Shown: piece after piece, positions 32,201 through 41,687 of the stretch | How positions within the stretch are numbered: the stretch's first letter is position 1 | Layout: each line of letters opens with the position of its first letter | From: Crambe crambe | Lineage: Eukaryota > Porifera > Demospongiae > Poecilosclerida > Crambeidae | NCBI GenBank assembly: GCA_963924555.1 | Contig: OZ004587.1 | Location: forward strand, 868,001 to 932,000 | Reading direction: 5' to 3' | DNA length: 64,000 nucleotides | Notes under the pieces: model-generated | What the model was told of the DNA's origin: nothing | Databases searched by the model: none | The model's input: only the letters and a program-made list of their open reading frames with translations | Program-made: the position numbers and the translations under genes

Positions 32201-33981
32201 ACGAGAATGAAGAACACTCCAAGCAGGAGATGAAGAAGTGGTATGACAGAAAGGCTCGTCAGCGGTCGTTCCGGGAAGGAGATCAAGTTCTTGTCTTGTT
32301 ACCGTCCAAGAGTAACAAACTTCTTACGGATTGGATGGGGCCGTACACTATCACGAAACGAATTTCTGATGTCAACTATGAAGTTGACATGGCAGATAGA
32401 GCGAAGCGGAAGAGGACATTTCATATCAATGCTCTCAAGGAGTGGCATTCACCAGTTGCAGCAGCCTTGCTACTTCAAGAGGAGGTGGAAGTTGGTGATG
32501 AATTGCCAACTTGGAAAGTTGATGATGTGCCAGTGAAAGTGGAAGACACTGATCACCTTACAGAAGAGCAACGTCAGGAGCTGGATCAACTTTTGTCTGA
32601 ATTTCAAGATGTTCTGAGTGATATTCCTGGGAGGACAGATATAGCTCACCATGAGATAAGAACTAATGCTCGCCCAATAAGATTACCACCATACCGACTA
32701 CCTCAAGCAATGAAGGATACTCTCCAGCAGGAGATCAAAGAGATGTTGAAGCACAAGATTATTGAACCGTCAAAGAGTGAATGGGCATCACCTGTTATAC
32801 TAGTGCCAAAGAAAGATGGCACAAAACGATTGTGTATAGACTTTCGAAAGCTGAATAGTGTGTCTGAAGCAGATCCTTATCCCATACCTAGAGTGGATGA
32901 GTTGATAGACAGACTTGGAAAAGCCAAGTTCATAACAACCTTGGACTTAACGAAAGGATATTGGCAGATTCCAGTTGCTCCAGAATCACAAGACAAGACT
33001 GCTTTCGTCACTCCATTTGGAAAGTACCAGTTTCTCACAATGCCATTTGGATTGATGGGTGCTTCTTCCACATTTCAACGTATGATGGATGACTTGCTGA
33101 GGGATCTCAACTCATTCTCTGCTGCTTACATTGATGACATAGTAATCTACAGTGGTGATTGGAGTCAGCACCTGGAGCACGTCAGAGCAGTCCTGATGAA
33201 GCTTAGAGGAACTAACCTTACAGCCAAGAGGAGAAAATGTCAGTTTGGAAAGAAAGAATGCCATTATCTGGGTCATGTCGTTGGTCAAGGACGTGTCAAG
33301 CCTGAGGAATGTAAACTCAAAGCAGTCCAAGAATACCCTCAACCTGAAACCAAAAAGGACGTGCGTGCTTTTCTTGGTTTAGCAGGCTACTACAGGCGAT
33401 TTATTCCCCGATTTGCTGAGATAGCCACGCCTTTGTCTGACTTGACTAAGAAACTGATGCCGAATAGAATTGTTTGGATCCCAAGATGTGAGCAGGCTTT
33501 CCTTCAGCTGAAGAAGTTGCTTACCTCGAAGCCGATCTTGCATAGTCCAGATGTGACGAAGCCCTTTATTCTACAGACGGATGCCTCAGAGACTGGCATA
33601 GGAGCAGTGCTGAGTCAAACAGATGAAGAAGGAGTTGAACACCCTGTAGCTTATTACAGTAGGAAGTTGCTTCCTCGAGAGACTCGTTATGCTACCGTCG
33701 AAAAAGAGTGCTTAGCTGTTGTTTGTGGAGTGAAGTTTTTCAGGGTGTACTTAGAAGGGACCAAGTTCGTGATTGAAACCGACCACCGCTCCTTGGAGTA
33801 TTTGGGAAGGATGCGGGATACAAATGGACGTCTCACCAGGTGGAGTCTAAGCTTGCAGCCATACGACTTCTCCATACGTCATAGAGCAGGAGTCGCCAAT
33901 GGGAACGCTGATGGGTTATCAAGGACAGCGAATTTCCATGAGGCTTCGCCAGAAAAAGGAGGAGGAGATGTCAGGGACTAA
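29227..33981 (+). CDS. Gag-Pol polyprotein, Gmr1 order
   Basis: 1584 codons without a break. A Glu/Arg-rich coiled coil (about residues 85-145) precedes a capsid with YLYTFERHME and a SCAN-like segment (about 230-320: RRYDIGEDTYRQRF, FSQFSARVGDLLDKW, VLSAMPNNVQAWVR). Then a CCHC knuckle CFSCKKWGHISAQC (about 400), an aspartic protease RVDSGADRTLV (Asp near 452), an integrase with HHCC finger (HSAPLAGH...CRSCPKCQ, about 735-777) and D804, D863, E899 (35 residues between the last two), a GPY-type module (DWMGPYTI), reverse transcriptase (LPPYRLPQ about 1153; LDLTKGYWQI; YIDDIVIYS near 1301) and RNase H (LQTDAS with D1452; TDHRSLEYL near 1518). Single-frame fusion without a gag stop. The ORF ends inside the 3' LTR. 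All key catalytic residues are present, so it may be competent. Confidence 0.92.
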   Translation: MSTRQRKKHQQSEGILEEERQLVKTVGTEDFQAQGEGSGTSQTALANEEYQPQLEESESSSNTDNRDNQDHEMRNRMSSGHSEDALDKMLQIMLERERVQEEREQQRKEEERRRREEELLQEERRREEEQQRRQEDNRRWEELLRTVLTSTSRMSVASSTSSSFDKLRDVPKLPKLQDSDDIEAYLYTFERHMETYKVERTYWVAQLAPLLRGMAQKAYMAVPRESSNDYQEVKEAILRRYDIGEDTYRQRFAEAVPQEKESFSQFSARVGDLLDKWARNCLTGKDWRELIGTERVLSAMPNNVQAWVRDKKPKSLVEAGKLADDYMRNRKLEYGAGNRQFKRNDDRPGGRDRDRAPREKREEKPTASGGVSKDAGGSSHSNNLSKKFSKSYDREKGPLCFSCKKWGHISAQCPSKTENANYSGQWQKEEDFRRAIIYKGSIEGKKAPQLRVDSGADRTLVHPKWIPEGAYLGKSQRFRNAWGDIRSLPLAGVQLAVGGKKYSLDVAVTEGLAYDALLGRDIPELNELSERFDRERAQEALAVTTRARAQREARESEELQRKQLESGVQPHTLEEVEDDGVDLDEDQPYICGEDGCSSGEQSDSEDEENAVEGSEVTEEPNSNLGDLYNLDPSLFLEVQERNRLTKSEKRKQSMEFVKEKEANLPERMSREQVEKAQKSDPTLAKARRKADIGEKPYHWQNGLLFRESKMKNQEEPQFQIVLPSVCRESVLTLAHSAPLAGHFGRRKTTERILKRFFWPGVCKEVRALCRSCPKCQKTAVIQKNRAPLKPLPIIDVPFLRIAMDIVGPLVRTDKGNRYVLVVMDYATRWPEAVALKSVDSETVARALVELFARVGIPKEILTDQGSNFVSRLMTEFYRLTGVTPIKTSVYHPQTDGMVERFNATLKRMLRKSVAKDAKDWDQLLPFMLFAYRGAKHATTGFSPHELVYGRQMRDTVDILAEQWRNDESSEDNVTTYLRKVQERFQRMKELVNENEEHSKQEMKKWYDRKARQRSFREGDQVLVLLPSKSNKLLTDWMGPYTITKRISDVNYEVDMADRAKRKRTFHINALKEWHSPVAAALLLQEEVEVGDELPTWKVDDVPVKVEDTDHLTEEQRQELDQLLSEFQDVLSDIPGRTDIAHHEIRTNARPIRLPPYRLPQAMKDTLQQEIKEMLKHKIIEPSKSEWASPVILVPKKDGTKRLCIDFRKLNSVSEADPYPIPRVDELIDRLGKAKFITTLDLTKGYWQIPVAPESQDKTAFVTPFGKYQFLTMPFGLMGASSTFQRMMDDLLRDLNSFSAAYIDDIVIYSGDWSQHLEHVRAVLMKLRGTNLTAKRRKCQFGKKECHYLGHVVGQGRVKPEECKLKAVQEYPQPETKKDVRAFLGLAGYYRRFIPRFAEIATPLSDLTKKLMPNRIVWIPRCEQAFLQLKKLLTSKPILHSPDVTKPFILQTDASETGIGAVLSQTDEEGVEHPVAYYSRKLLPRETRYATVEKECLAVVCGVKFFRVYLEGTKFVIETDHRSLEYLGRMRDTNGRLTRWSLSLQPYDFSIRHRAGVANGNADGLSRTANFHEASPEKGGGDVRD
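33951..33968 (+). promoter_or_regulatory. Polypurine tract
   Basis: AGAAAAAGGAGGAGGAGA ends directly at the 3' LTR, as required for plus-strand priming. It also codes for the last residues of Pol (EKGGGD). Confidence 0.8.
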
Positions 33982-34219
33982 GTTCATCCTGACATTCTAT
34001 ACTCCCTGACTTATACAGACAGTCATGTTATTTACTTGTAAGACTTGTACATTATGTATCATGTTCTGAGCATGCTCAGAGGGATTGCCATGGAGATGTT
34101 TTGTTGTCTTTTTTGTGTTGTCTGAGATTTAAAAGTGTCTTTTGTGTGCTCACCTTATTATTCACTTATTAATAATTAACTTGAGCTCAACCAGCTATTT
34201 AGCTAGAAGAACCCTCACA
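33969..34219 (+). repeat. 3' LTR
   Basis: Identical to the 5' LTR as read. The first 13 bases contain the Pol stop codon (33979-33981). Confidence 0.9.
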
Positions 34220-34224
34220 ACATT

Positions 34225-34736
34225 GTGTAGTTAGAAGACTGTGTAATTATAGTGTGTGGAATTGATTCTCGTGGTTTGTGGTCAGTTAATATAATTATCG
34301 GTCTTGTGGTTGTTTTGGTGACTGTATTAGCGATTCTCAGTGTGTGATTGTTTAAGATAAATTGATATTTTATTGTTCTAGCGAGAGATCCTCCACATAA
34401 AAGGAAAATACATCATCTTCTTATCCTAAAGCCCAATAGAGTACAACTTTGTGATTAAGTCACCATGGAGATGTCATAACTGTAAGGTAGCCAGTAGCAT
34501 TCATTTCACTCTTCCCAATAGAAAAATATTTAATAGTCCAAAAAAGTTCTTGTCACAAAAATAAAATGAATAACTGAAAATTACCAATTACATAATTATT
34601 ACGAACAATACAGAAATTGTGTTAGCATGAAGTGTAGAAAAAGCTACAGCATAATTTGAAGATAATTCTAGTGACCAAATGAAAGTGTCGAGTGAGGGAA
34701 AGCAGAAATGAACACAAGACAATAGTGAGGGAAGTG
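34225..34736. other. No gene seen; 3' flank of ankyrin gene B
   Basis: AT-rich and collinear with 53687-54200. Likely holds the 3' UTR of the minus-strand ankyrin gene. Confidence 0.5.
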
Positions 34737-35981
34737 TCATTGTTTAGTGAGTAAGTATTCCACCACCTCACTGTGACCCTTCTCTAGGGCCAACTGGAGT
34801 GGCGTCTCGTTCAACTTGTTCTTGATGGTTGGGGTGCAATGGATGTGTTCAATTAGATGCTTGACGACTGCGAGATGACCATTTCTTGATGCATAATGGA
34901 GCGGAGTGTCTCCATTGACATCTTGACACATCGAGTTGCATCCCTTGTTTTGGGTTAAGTAGCTTACGGTGGAGAGGTGTCCTTGCTGAGCTGCCATGTG
35001 AAGAGGTGTGACGTTATAGTCATCCAGACTGTTAGGGTCACAGCCATGCCTCTGAACCAAGTTGATGACGAGGTGGAGGTGACCCTCTTGAGAAGCATCA
35101 TGGAGTGGTCGTCTTCCAAACTGACCGGGAACATTAGGACTGCAATGCATGAGATTTATTAAATAGTCTACTACATCACTCTGTCCATAATGGGCTGCAT
35201 CGTGAAGTGGTGTGCGGTTATGATTGTCTGTACTGAGTGGATGACACTTTCTCTCTTCACATAAATACTTGACAGTAGAGAAGTGTCCTTTCTGTGCAGC
35301 GAGATGTAGGGGGGTGGCTTGATGGTTGTCTCTACTGGCAGGGTGACAGCCACACTCGATTATCAAGAACTTGACAATGGACAAGTGACCCTCCTGGGCA
35401 GCATCAAAGAGAGGTCCTCTACCACCCACACCACTAGGGAGGTTGGGGTCACATCGACAATCTTTGATGAGATACTTTACGATATCGATGTGCCCCTCCA
35501 TAGCTGCCACGTGTATGGGAGTGGTCTTGTATGAGGTGGAGTCTGAAAATATGTCCTGAATGGACATGTACTGAAGCATCTTCTCCATCAAATACTTTAC
35601 AGTTTTCAAATTTCCACCATAACAGGCTCTATGTAGAGATGAGGCACCTTCTTCGTCCTGGTGGAGTGGATCCATTTGATGATTTTCTACTAAATACTCG
35701 ACTGTCGAGAGATGTCCTACTTCAGCTGCTCTGTGGAGAGGTGTAGTTCCAAGCAACCCTGAAGGTGCAGGGTTGCATTGAACTTGGTCGATGAGGTACT
35801 TGAGCACCTCCAGTCGGCCGTAGTCGGCTGCAATGTGCAGTACTGTGTCTCCCTTCCCGTCCTTGGTCAGGGGATTGAGCCCCTCTGTGACGAGACGCTT
35901 GACTTGTTGTAGGTTTCCTTGTTTGGCTGCACGGTGTAGTTGTGGATTGTGCTCTGTCGTGGCGTGTGCTTGGTCTAACAT
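34737..35981 (-). CDS. Ankyrin-repeat protein, 12 repeats
   Basis: 414 residues in one coding exon, made almost wholly of 12 ankyrin repeats of about 33-34 residues (for example GTTPLHRAAEVGHLSTVEYL; the fourth carries a seven-residue insertion around QDIFSDSTSY). Ankyrin stacks bind protein partners; there is no catalytic, membrane or Death domain. The frame is open upstream to an AG acceptor at 36020 (residues DNRGRDFDDPRLH), so an upstream exon may exist; the first ATG (MLDQAHATTEH) is taken as start. Twin of 54201-55751, which has three more repeats. The adjacent Death-domain gene of the next unit lies on the same strand about 2.2 kb upstream. Confidence 0.85.
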   Translation of the reverse strand: MLDQAHATTEHNPQLHRAAKQGNLQQVKRLVTEGLNPLTKDGKGDTVLHIAADYGRLEVLKYLIDQVQCNPAPSGLLGTTPLHRAAEVGHLSTVEYLVENHQMDPLHQDEEGASSLHRACYGGNLKTVKYLMEKMLQYMSIQDIFSDSTSYKTTPIHVAAMEGHIDIVKYLIKDCRCDPNLPSGVGGRGPLFDAAQEGHLSIVKFLIIECGCHPASRDNHQATPLHLAAQKGHFSTVKYLCEERKCHPLSTDNHNRTPLHDAAHYGQSDVVDYLINLMHCSPNVPGQFGRRPLHDASQEGHLHLVINLVQRHGCDPNSLDDYNVTPLHMAAQQGHLSTVSYLTQNKGCNSMCQDVNGDTPLHYASRNGHLAVVKHLIEHIHCTPTIKNKLNETPLQLALEKGHSEVVEYLLTKQ

Positions 35982-36188
35982 GTGGAGACGTGGGTCGTCG
36001 AAGTCTCTCCCTCTGTTGTCCTGTGACGTGAGGGAAGGAAAATGTGACTGTAGTAGTAATAATTGTGATTTTGTGTTTAGTTATAATGTGTAAGTTGATT
36101 GTTTGTCTGTCTGATCTATCTATGATGGATTGTAGTGGGGTTATTGGAATGTACACTGCGCGCGTTAGCGCGCTTGCGAAATTTTTAG

Positions 36189-36310
36189 GCCACGCCCACT
36201 TTTTAATGACCACGCCCACTTTCTATGGACCACGCCCACTTTCTATGGACCACGCCCACTTTCTATGGACCTGGGGCAAACCAAGCCCGCTTTTGGATGA
36301 CCACGCCTAC
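36189..36310. repeat. Minisatellite CCACGCCCACTTTCTATGGA
   Basis: Four good 20-21-bp units plus degenerate flanks (CCAAGCCCGCTTTTGG, CCACGCCTACTTTC). It sits at the junction of units A and B; a related array lies at the B/C junction (55945-56075). Confidence 0.8.
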
Positions 36311-36493
36311 TTTCAATTCAAAACACCCATGCTCATTAATGAAGGAAAAAAAAATTGCTAAATAAAAAGGCCAATGCTGCCTTCAATAATAATCCTTACA
36401 TCACTGCCTCCCATCAAGCTGCTTTGAACGAGCATTTTCTATTCCAACCAACAAATCTGGGTTTAAAAGTCTGGATGTTATACCAAGGATAAA

Positions 36494-37740
36494 ATGACTC
36501 CATAAACCCTGCAAGACCTTTCATCTGCAAGTCAATCGTCTTCTGGAAATTCTACAGTCTGTTTTCATTTGACATTTGACATTCCCCTCTACCCTTCAAT
36601 CAAACAGATGCTCAGGTAAGAAAATAGTACAGTCATCTCTTTTCCCTTTCAGTATAGAGAAACATTTTTTTATAGTATAATACCACTCTCACTATACTGA
36701 CGTATTCCAATTACTGCCAGATACATTATTAACCATATAATTATACCCTTCTAATTTTCTTTGGATATTATGTAGGACCTACTAGCAACCCACAAAATTA
36801 TTCTCTACGAGATCCTCCTCTGGTTTCTAACTCTTTAGCTGAAATGTATGGCAGCTTAACACAAGATCCTCCTCAATTTCTAGTTCCTTACATTGGTTTC
36901 TCCTTCGCCTTCCAATCATAGCACCCCACTATTACGAGAACATCCGGTGAGCTCTTCACATCTCCCACACTGGCTTCTTCGGTGAGTTCTTCAGGTCCAA
37001 CCCATCCTCAGATATCTCCCACACTGGTCAGCTCTCCACCCATGCTTGCTTCTTCTTCAGGTCCAACCCTTTCTCAGATATCTCTCACACTGGCTTCTTC
37101 AGTGAGCTCTTTACATCCAACCCTTCCTCAGATATCTCCCAAACTGGCTTCTCCTATAGTAGCTAAACCTATTAGTGCCTGCTGGGTTAATCCCAGAGGA
37201 CCTCTCTGATATTCTTGCTGCCCCACTAGAGGATGCAGCTATTTCAAAGAAATGTACTAAAAGAATTACAGGAGTTAGAGCTCTAACTGCAGATGACTTT
37301 TCTGAAATGCTGTTAGAAGAGAGAAAGAAAAAAAAAGAAGAGGCTGAAAAATTGAAGTAAAATAAGAAAGAAGAAAGGGAAGAAAGGAGGCAAAGAAGAA
37401 AGAAATGGAAGAAAAGAAGAAAGAAAGGAAGCAGAGAGAGAAAAGAACGCAAAACGCAAACGGAGCACTCTGTGACAAGGCTGTTGTGTAGTGATGATGA
37501 AGACCCTCCACCTATACAAAGTCCTTCTACATCTCACATGACATCTGCAAAAGATACCAGTGAGTCTGACCCGGGAGCAAACATCCGACCTAGTTGAAGT
37601 ACACATCTTCCTACATGTTTTAAGGATGAAGGTGATGTGCATTGTGTCATCGTAATGAGCCTGAAGGTCTGGCAGCAAGTATCATCTTTTGAGTTGATCG
37701 TGACGAGTGTGGCTGCTGGGTACATAATTCTGCTCAAGCT
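36494..37740 (+). pseudogene. pogo/Tigger-like transposase remnant, copy B
   Basis: Same fossil as 236-1540. This copy keeps the longest uninterrupted tail: IPEDLSDILAAPLEDAAISK, then RALTADDFSEMLLEERKKKK ending in EEAEKLK and a stop. It lost the direct ISPTL unit after the first one, and the joint at CCTTACATTGG differs, so the frame is broken there. Confidence 0.55.
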
Positions 37741-37786
37741 CCATATAGCTTAACAGCCAGTGTAGTTATTACTTGTTTAATTGTTT

Positions 37787-37834
37787 GATCACCCTGATGA
37801 AGGCTAGAGTATTCTGGTCCAAACGTTGGTGGTT
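37787..37834 (+). ncRNA. Hammerhead-like motif, copy B (core mutated)
   Basis: As at 1577-1624 but the essential GAAA is CAAA (C at 37820), so self-cleavage is not expected. Stem II still pairs through a G-U change. Confidence 0.4.
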
Positions 37835-38193
37835 TGTTTCATAAGCTAATTTTATGAGAACTAATTCTATTGAATATGTTTATTGTTTATTAGTTAAAAA
37901 TAATAAATTGGCGATAATAAGATTATCGCCAAGGGCTGGGCGATAATTGGACAATATCGCCAGTCCTGGTGTCACTAGTGCACTTATAATTCAAACAAAC
38001 AAGGATAGAAAATTGTAAAGGTATAGCTAGTTTAATTTCATTTATCATTAGAATAATTATTATTTCTATTAAAAAAGAAAAATGTTCTTGGTCTCGATCT
38101 TCATCCTTCAGTGTAGATGGAGGAATCCTAATGGTACTAGCAACCTTACCTGTGCTCATAGTTTCATCCCTAACTACCATGCGACTCATCAGA

Positions 38194-41100
38194 TTATGCC
38201 TTCGACTTCTTGGGCCTGTTGGACTGTAAAAGGTTTTGTTTTTCTCCTTTCCCACACTTTGACTGCTGCTCAACCTTTCTATTCCTCGTGCTGACATCAC
38301 TTCTGAGCTAGAAACTACAAGCCACGAAACTAAACATTCAAAACTGAATAGGAACAGAACAGAACAGCTGCACTTCCCAGCAAGCACACGACACTTAATA
38401 ATAAAATTAATGATACACTTGCATTTGTGACAGACAATAGATAGCTGACAATATAGTAGGTAGTGGGTGATGAAAATGAATGATGAATGATGCTAGGCAG
38501 AAAGAAACTGACTCATGATTTTTTCTATAATTATAATAATTATTTGCTTTCATGGAGTGATACCCCCATGAAAGCTATACGTATGTCCCCTTGCCACTCT
38601 GTTTTTTGAATTCAATACTGGACTAAATACTAACATTATTCAAAGCTATTTCAAACAAATCTACGAGGAATAATTCCAATGGGAACTTGTCTGCACTAGC
38701 TATGACTGATGATCCACGAAATCTTTCCAACGGCAGATTAATTTATCATGACAGTAGCAAGAATTCAACATAAAAAAGAAAAGCTGCCGAGTTTGATGAC
38801 AGTGAAACTAGTCAGCTATTTTAAGTGAAACATCTTGAAGAGTCCAACTATGATTATACCAGTCAAATAAAAGAACCCACTAAATTTAGTTCCCACTCTG
38901 TCATTTGCTCCTTACCTTGGACTCATTGGAGATGTCAGTCCCCAGTCCTGAAGTTACTATGCTTTCACCGTATGTTGAACGAGTGGCCACACTTGTTCCA
39001 GTCACGTCACTGATCGTACCAAATGCTGAGTCAGCATCATCATCACCACCCTTGACTTGAAGGGCAGCCATTGGTTCCTCCAGAGAGAGGGTAGGGGAGG
39101 GAGGATCTGGACAGAGAGAGAGAAAATATTTAAATTTTATTTTCCTGGATTATCACTGTTCATACTTGTGTCTGAACTGTCACTGTTTTCACCTTCACTT
39201 TCAGTAACTTCAATAGTGAGATCTGCAACATTAAAATATTTTTAAAAATACTTCATGCATCTACTTTGTCTACAAATAGAGTTGCTATAGTAAAAGGCAC
39301 ATACAAGAACTGATTTCCCATTCTCTAGCAATTAGTATACCTGATGTGGTCTTCTTTGTTGCCTCTTCATGTTCGGACATTTCTTCTGATGGAGATGCAA
39401 GGTTCAATATTTGTTCTCCATAGGTGATGCTGAGGACTCCCATGTTCCTCAGAGCCTGCTGCTCTTCTCTGGTTAGCTTCTGGATCATCTCATCTGCATT
39501 GGGCAAGGCTCTAAAGGTCAGTTGGACACAGCCGGGATCTGTTTTCAGCAATCTCAAGTTGTAAGAGCCTATTGCTGAGTTGAGATGAAAGCAAAGCTTC
39601 TTTATTTCGTCCAAAGTCATTTTTTCAAAGTTGCATTCTTCTATTTTAAACACAACAATTTTTCCATTCTTCTTCTCATCCTCAAAGACGTTACTTGGAC
39701 ACTCGCATATTCTGCGTCTTGCATATTCTTTGAAATATGATATATAAGCTTTTAGCCGAACCATGAGGGGATGCTCATCTTCAAAGATGCAACCGATGAG
39801 CAACTGAATCAGATCGTAGTCAAAGAATGACCAGTGTTGCTCTGCTTCATCAAGCAGTTCATCAATCGTGTCACAGTCTTTAAATGCTTCACGATATTTG
39901 TCATCTTTTCTGGAAATAATTCGAATGATTTCTTTGGCTGTTGTTTCCAATCTCAATGCTCTGCGTAATCGAGTCTCAAGAGCTATGAATTTGTTTTTGA
40001 TATCGTCAGTATCTTTAGATAAACGAAAGATGAAGTTGGTTCGGACGTGTTCAGGCATGTCTTTGGATAAGTAGGGGAAGAGAGCCTCAATATCTGCATA
40101 GTTACAAATCATCAAGAAGGGGAATAGATCATGTTTAAAAACAGTGTAACATTCTGGTGTTTTACACTGTGTCAGCTATGTGGCTATACCTGGTGGATGA
40201 GAAGTCTTGAGGTATTTCTCGTCAATGACCTTAGCTATTGCAGGATGGTTTACTGGTAGTGCTTTCAGTGCTGAGCATAGATTCTTCCACGTTGCCTCCA
40301 AGCCCTGACCTGCCAGCCAGTCCATTATCATCTGACTGAAACACTCTGTTGGATCGTCTCTGAACTTTGTTCTTATTGCTTCAAGAGAGGAAGGACGCAG
40401 TCCCAACTCCACCCCCAAATGGAACCATTTCACTTGGACATCCCAAATACAACTCCTCACTTCTTTCAGGTCATCCATCACCAACACAGCTGAAGAAATT
40501 AATGGCAGTGATTATTGATTTATTGTCTATTGGCTAGCTAAGTTCATGAGGGTAATCAAGTGTAGCATACTGCTGTTAACTGACTATAATAGTAGCTATG
40601 TATTTTGATAGCTGGACAAAACCATCTTCCAGTAACTATAATTTATAGCTTCTGAGATTAAAAAAACAAAAAACAAAAACAGATTCCAAATGAATGTTAT
40701 TATTATTATTATTATTATTATTACAATAACTAATCAACTATTTGTGTGATCTAATAGTGAATTATTATTCTTCATCCATATAGCTAAAAATAACAAAAAA
40801 AGTTACAGTAGCCAGTTAGCTTAATGATAAACTTATTAATATTCATCAGCTGGTAGTAGCATGCAATAAATTAGCCTCGTTCCCAGGCTCTCAGTGAAAC
40901 GGGAAATGTGGGGGCGGAAAGGAGAGCACGCACGGGCGTGTAAATTTTGACCACATAATTATATTCATAACACGATTGATGATGTAATTATTAAGTAAAC
41001 GTCACAATTAGTACAAACGTGCGTATTGCATGTCGCTTGTGTGAGCAGAGTGCAGCCATTGCCTTGTTCAGCAGTTCTGGATTATCATAGAAGTGGGCTT

Positions 41101-41687
41101 TTAGGATCAACAAACTCCTGGATGTCCCTGAGCTAGCTCCAGATGACCCCTTCCCATCACACATCTGTTAAGCTTGCAAGAGGAGAATAGTTTCCTTGGA
41201 GAAGGCAACTGCAAACATTACTAGCTTCAAAGAGCTGGCCAGATCTTCTTTGCGGAGATCCCTTGAGAGCAGGGGCACGAACATATCCTTGCCAGCTTCT
41301 GCTCTTCCTTCAGCAACAGTTCAGGTAAACCAAGCATTGACAGGGCATGAGAAAGCGCTTGCGGATAGTGGGAACTTGAATCGCTTGAAGAAACGCTAGA
41401 AGAAACACTCTCAGAAACGAACTCGCCATCTTGCACAAAAAAAACGCTGATTAGACAAAATAATAATAATTATGATGAAATCAAAAACGGGAAAGTACGG
41501 AGGGAATCCAAATCCCCCGGAATGTGAGGGATCCGGTCTGCAGTAGAAACCAGGCTCTCCTTTCCGCCCCCACATTTCCCGTTTCACTGAGAGCCTGGGA
41601 ACGAGGCTAGCAATAAATGTGCCTTAAAAATACAAGGACTTGTTATTCATGCCAGTTTAATAACTTACTTTCTTGGCCAGGATTCAT
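38194..41687 (-). CDS. Death-domain protein with ECPSN module, paralogue B
   Basis: Exons 41669-41687 (MNPGQE), 40190-40489, 39341-40093, 38916-39106, 39166-39222 and 38194-38307 (listed exon 5 before exon 4); 477 residues. The Death domain (WFHLGVELGL, MIMDWLAGQGLEATW) and the module (HWSFFDYDLIQLL, ARRRICECPSN, GCVQLTFRALP) are intact. In the last exon a one-base loss (GAGCAGC against GAGGCAGC in A and C) is repaired by a one-base gain 33 bases later (CCTTTTACAG), so VEAAVKVWERRKTK becomes VEQQSKCGKGEKQN while the ending LQSNRPKKSKA is kept. The 738-bp transposon lies just downstream of exon 1, within intron 1. Function is inferred as for paralogue A. Confidence 0.75.
40872..41609. mobile_element. 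738-bp Mutator-like element with gene fragment
   Basis: Perfect inverted repeats of about 56 bases starting TAGCCTCGTTCCCAGGCTCT. A 9-bp target duplication GCAATAAAT flanks it (40863-40871, 41610-41618). The empty site GCAATGAAT is intact in A (4554-4562) and C (61363-61371). A 9-bp duplication with long TIRs points to Mutator-like elements. No transposase. On the plus strand 41110-41290 reads INKLLDVPELAPDDPFPSH, IC, a stop, ACKRRIVSLEKA and ITSFKELARSSL, which resembles a Cys-paired N-terminal zinc-finger exon, so it may be a captured fragment. It sits in intron 1 of the Death-domain gene. Confidence 0.7.

Larger units (their letters stand above)
28879..34219 (+). mobile_element. Gmr1-like Ty3/gypsy LTR retrotransposon
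   Basis: Two 251-bp LTRs (28879-29129, 33969-34219) start TGTCAGG and end CCTCACA and are identical by eye. A 5-bp target duplication ACATT flanks the element (28874-28878, 34220-34224), and unit B has the single-copy site ACACT at 53682-53686 in otherwise matching flank. One long ORF encodes gag, protease, integrase, reverse transcriptase and RNase H in that order. The RT is of Ty3/gypsy type but the order is copia-like, the definition of Gmr1-like elements. No envelope-like frame. Confidence 0.9.
1..36305. repeat. Segmental duplication unit A
   Basis: First copy of a roughly 20-kb unit, enlarged here by three transposons (15444-26172, 26846-27810, 28879-34219). Its start (AACACCCACGCTCG context) matches positions near 36320 and 56085. 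Collinear matches to unit B run through the Death-domain gene, the GCGCATGCGC region, coiled-coil and furin debris, the stretch around 15400, the sequence flanking the LTR element and the ankyrin gene. The first 5.49 kb is also collinear with unit C and there looks closer to C than to B, apart from one tract in the Death-domain gene. Confidence 0.85.

Noticed and set aside
35171-35534. Short frames on both strands inside the ankyrin genes
   Set aside because: Antisense or out-of-phase reading of ankyrin repeats; the periodicity follows the repeats.
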